DNA from: CAWKDG01 sp963848355
Lineage (GTDB): Bacteria; Actinomycetota; Acidimicrobiia; Acidimicrobiales; UBA8190
Reading direction: 5' to 3'
DNA: 64,000 bases
Assembly: GCA_963848355.1 (NCBI GenBank)
Contig: CAWKDG010000012.1
Span: 806,001 to 870,000, forward strand
The first letter of the stretch is position 1, and each line of letters opens with the position of its first letter. A model generated the notes under the pieces. The model ran no database searches. It saw only the letters and a program-made list of their open reading frames with translations, and had not been told where the DNA came from. Below are positions 62,024-64,000 of the stretch, in pieces. A program made the position numbers and the translations under genes.

Positions 62024-63358
62024 ATGCGAAGCCAGCAGGAGTATGTCCTTCGGACGGTCGAGGAGCGGGCCATCCGCTTCGTCCAACTCTGGTTCACCGA
62101 CGTCCTCGGCACGGCCAAGACGTTCAGCATCACGCCGGCGGAGCTCGAGAACGCCCTCGAGGAGGGCATGACCTTCGACGGGTCCGCCATCGACGGCTTC
62201 AGCCGCGTCCAGGAGAGCGACGTCCTCGCCCGGCCCGACCCCAAGACCTTCCAGCTCCTGCCCTGGCACCCCGACGACATCCCCGTCGCCCGCGTCTTCT
62301 GCGACCTCTTCAACCTCGACGGCTCGCCCTTCGAGGGCTGTCCCCGCCACACCCTGCGGCGCACCCTCGACCGGGCCCGTGACCAGGGCTTCACCTTCTA
62401 CGCCGCCCCCGAGATCGAGTACTTTTACTTCGCCGACGCCGACCCCGGCCACCCGCCGGTGACCCTCGACTCCGGTTCCTACTTCGAGCTCACGGCCAGC
62501 GACGTGGCCAGCGACCTGCGGACCCGGACCGTGCTCACCCTCGAGGAGATGGGCATTCCCGTCGAGCACGCCCAGCACGAGGACGCCCCCAGCCAGCACG
62601 AGATCGACCTCCGCTACACCGACGCCCTCACCATGGCCGACACCGTGATGACGGTCCGGCTGGTGGTGAAGGAGATGGCCCAGCGGCGCGGCATCCACGC
62701 CAGCTTCATGCCCAAGCCGCTGGCCGGGGTCCAGGGATCGGGCATGCACACCCACCTCTCGCTCTTCGAGGGCGACACCAACGCCTTCTACGACCCCGAC
62801 GACCCCGACGGGCTCTCGGTCGTGGCCAAGCGCTTCATGGCCGGGTTGCTCCGCCACGCCCACGAGATCACGGCGGTGACCAACCAGTGGGTGAACTCCT
62901 ACAAGCGCCTCGTCTCGGGCTATGAGGCCCCCATCCACGTCTCCTGGGCCCGCAACAACCGCTCGGCGCTCGTGCGCGTCCCCTTCGTCAAGCGCAACAA
63001 GATCGAGTCCACCCGCGTCGAGTACCGGTCGCCCGACTCGGCCTGCAACCCCTACCTGGCGTTCGCCGTCATACTGGCCGCCGGCCTGAAGGGCATCGAG
63101 CAGGGCTACGAATTGCCCCGCGAGGCGGCCGCCAATCTCTTCGCCATGACCCCGGAGGAGCTCGCCGCCGAGCAGATCCGCTCCCTCCCGGGCAGTCTCA
63201 ACGAGGCCGTGGCCGACATGGAACGCTCCGAGCTCATGGCCGAGACCCTGGGCGAGCACGTCTTCGAGTGGTTCATCCGCAACAAGCGGGCCGAGTGGGC
63301 GTCGTACAAGACCCACATCAGCCAGTTCGAGCTCGACCGCTACCTGCCGCTGCTCTAG
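62024..63358 (+). CDS. Glutamine-synthetase-like protein (GSI-alpha type, no adenylylation Tyr)
   Basis: The 444-residue protein has MTFDGSAIDGFSRVQESDV, PEIEYFYF, HEDAPSQHEIDLRY, GSGMHTHLSLF, NNRSALVRVP and RVEYRSPDSACNPYLAF, so the catalytic metal and substrate residues are present. The adenylylation loop reads AANLFAMTPEE with Phe in the Tyr position, so GlnE control is unlikely. It lacks the 25-residue insertion of GSI-beta. It could be a true second GS (GlnA2-like) or act on another amine. ATG 62024 is preferred to GTG 62018 because GGAGG lies 6-7 bp before it. A GlnR-like gene follows by 60 bp. Confidence 0.92.
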   Translation: MRSQQEYVLRTVEERAIRFVQLWFTDVLGTAKTFSITPAELENALEEGMTFDGSAIDGFSRVQESDVLARPDPKTFQLLPWHPDDIPVARVFCDLFNLDGSPFEGCPRHTLRRTLDRARDQGFTFYAAPEIEYFYFADADPGHPPVTLDSGSYFELTASDVASDLRTRTVLTLEEMGIPVEHAQHEDAPSQHEIDLRYTDALTMADTVMTVRLVVKEMAQRRGIHASFMPKPLAGVQGSGMHTHLSLFEGDTNAFYDPDDPDGLSVVAKRFMAGLLRHAHEITAVTNQWVNSYKRLVSGYEAPIHVSWARNNRSALVRVPFVKRNKIESTRVEYRSPDSACNPYLAFAVILAAGLKGIEQGYELPREAAANLFAMTPEELAAEQIRSLPGSLNEAVADMERSELMAETLGEHVFEWFIRNKRAEWASYKTHISQFELDRYLPLL

Positions 63359-63417
63359 CCGCCGGGCACGGCGCGACACCGGACCATCGAGAAACCGAGG
63401 GGAGGAGGAGCACGGAA

Positions 63418-64000
63418 ATGGAATCGCTGCTGTGCTTCCCCGACCCTTTCCCGGCCGAGCTCGGCCTCGCTCTCGAGCGCGCCGGCTACCCGTGGAAGGC
63501 ACTGGCCCGGGCCGAGCACGCCCAGTCCGACGAGCCCGAGGACGGCTGGGCCGGCGCCGTCGTCTGCGCCGACACCGACGCCGCCGGGGCCTTCGCCCTG
63601 TGCCGCCTCGTCCGCACCCGTGAGGTCCCGCTGCGCCCGCTGCTGCTCGTCATCTCACCCCACCAGATCGACGACCTCCAGTTGCGCGAAGACCACTTCG
63701 ACGACTTCTGCGTCCTCCCCGCCACCGCGCAGGAGGTCGCCGCTCGTCTCGCCCATCTCTTCTGGCGGACCGGCCGCGGTCTGCACGCCGAGCTCATCGA
63801 GCACGGCCCCCTCGTCCTCAACCTCGAGACCTACCAGGCGGCGGTCGACGGGCGCGTCCTCGACCTCACCTTCATGGAGTACGAGCTCCTGCGCTTCCTG
63901 GCCGCCCGCCCGGGCAAGGTCTTCACCCGCGAGACGCTTCTCAGCCGGGTCTGGGGGTACGAGTACTACGGCGGTGCCCGCACCGTCGACGTCCACGTCC
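63418..64000 (+). CDS. GlnR-like OmpR-family regulator, 3' end outside the window
   Basis: At least 194 residues. The N-terminal receiver-like domain lacks the usual acidic pocket: the segment after LLLVIS is PHQIDDLQ, and no clear phosphoacceptor Asp or Lys pair is seen, as in orphan GlnR/MtrA-like regulators. The C-terminal winged helix begins VDGRVLDLTFMEYELLRFLAARPGKVFTRETLLSRVWGYEYYGGARTVDVHV and runs off the edge. ATG 63418 follows GGGGAGGAGGAG. Its place after two glutamine synthetase genes supports a nitrogen-control role. Confidence 0.88.
   Translation, partial: MESLLCFPDPFPAELGLALERAGYPWKALARAEHAQSDEPEDGWAGAVVCADTDAAGAFALCRLVRTREVPLRPLLLVISPHQIDDLQLREDHFDDFCVLPATAQEVAARLAHLFWRTGRGLHAELIEHGPLVLNLETYQAAVDGRVLDLTFMEYELLRFLAARPGKVFTRETLLSRVWGYEYYGGARTVDVHV

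Noticed and set aside
60187..63502. Long frames antisense to both glutamine synthetase genes
   Set aside because: The sense strands encode fully conserved enzymes; the antisense texts are Val/Leu/Gly/Arg repeats without recognisable motifs.
1..64000. CRISPR arrays, insertion sequences, integrases, phage genes
   Set aside because: No regularly spaced direct repeats and no transposase or integrase motifs were found on either strand.

Overview
This is a high-G+C chromosomal window from an actinobacterium, most likely a member of the Acidimicrobiia. That placement is inferred from gene content alone: a GlnR-like regulator beside two glnA-type genes, a DprE1/DprE2/UbiA set for decaprenyl-phospho-arabinose, DUF5134 copper genes, and a secreted FN3 protein with DGGVFxFGDA repeats. 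No rRNA, tRNA, CRISPR array, intact insertion sequence or phage gene was seen.

Layout. 0-5 kb: a coupled PhnN-like kinase / 42-residue membrane peptide / UbiA cluster, a NarL-type two-component pair and a DUF3494 surface protein. 5-12 kb: secreted and lipoprotein genes with a nitroreductase and a methyltransferase. 12-15 kb: signal peptidase, an HTH regulator with an operator against its start codon, and a GlcD-type flavin oxidase. 15-28 kb: a respiratory block. Heme O synthase and a SCO protein lie on the + strand. A ten-gene run on the - strand encodes a DoxX-like/SCO fusion, a lipoprotein, CtaG, a cupredoxin, CtaC, CtaD, CtaE, a 37-residue peptide and a second CtaG-like protein, several joined by 4-nt overlaps. 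28-40 kb: a GNAT-AAA+ fusion, a DoxX-Rieske fusion, an OmpR-type two-component system, and a redox module (cytochrome b-like protein, ApbE, ferric-reductase-like protein, NuoF-like protein, 3Fe-4S ferredoxin). 39-44 kb: phosphodiester glycosidase and the decaprenyl-phospho-ribose to arabinose genes. 44-51 kb: DedA, HD protein, TlpA, a copper island (CopA, DoxX-like, DUF5134, CopY/BlaI regulator) and a universal stress protein. 51-60 kb: secreted proteins, a Rieske oxygenase, a DapB-like reductase and a large beta-helix protein. 60-64 kb: divergent glutamine synthetase genes and the GlnR-like regulator.

The least ordinary property of the window is that it holds many gene fossils whose intact counterparts are also present here. 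There is a glnA 3' end at 52.58 kb, a compressed relic of the 7-8.8 kb secreted-protein locus at 52.65-53.04 kb, a tlpA 3' half at 29.6 kb plus its downstream spacer at 28.1 kb (intact pair at 45.3 kb), a response-regulator fragment at 30.1 kb, and an apbE fragment at 38.9 kb. Together they argue for segmental duplication followed by deletion and for insertion of the GNAT-AAA+ gene into one copy. Separately, copA (two sites), apbE, a DapB-like gene and the Rieske gene carry apparent 1-nt frame changes, which may be true decay or sequencing error.

Functionally the window is centred on aerobic respiration, copper handling and redox chemistry. The terminal oxidase subunit I lacks the canonical D- and K-channel residues and is encoded beside a second CuA-like cupredoxin that lacks one copper ligand.
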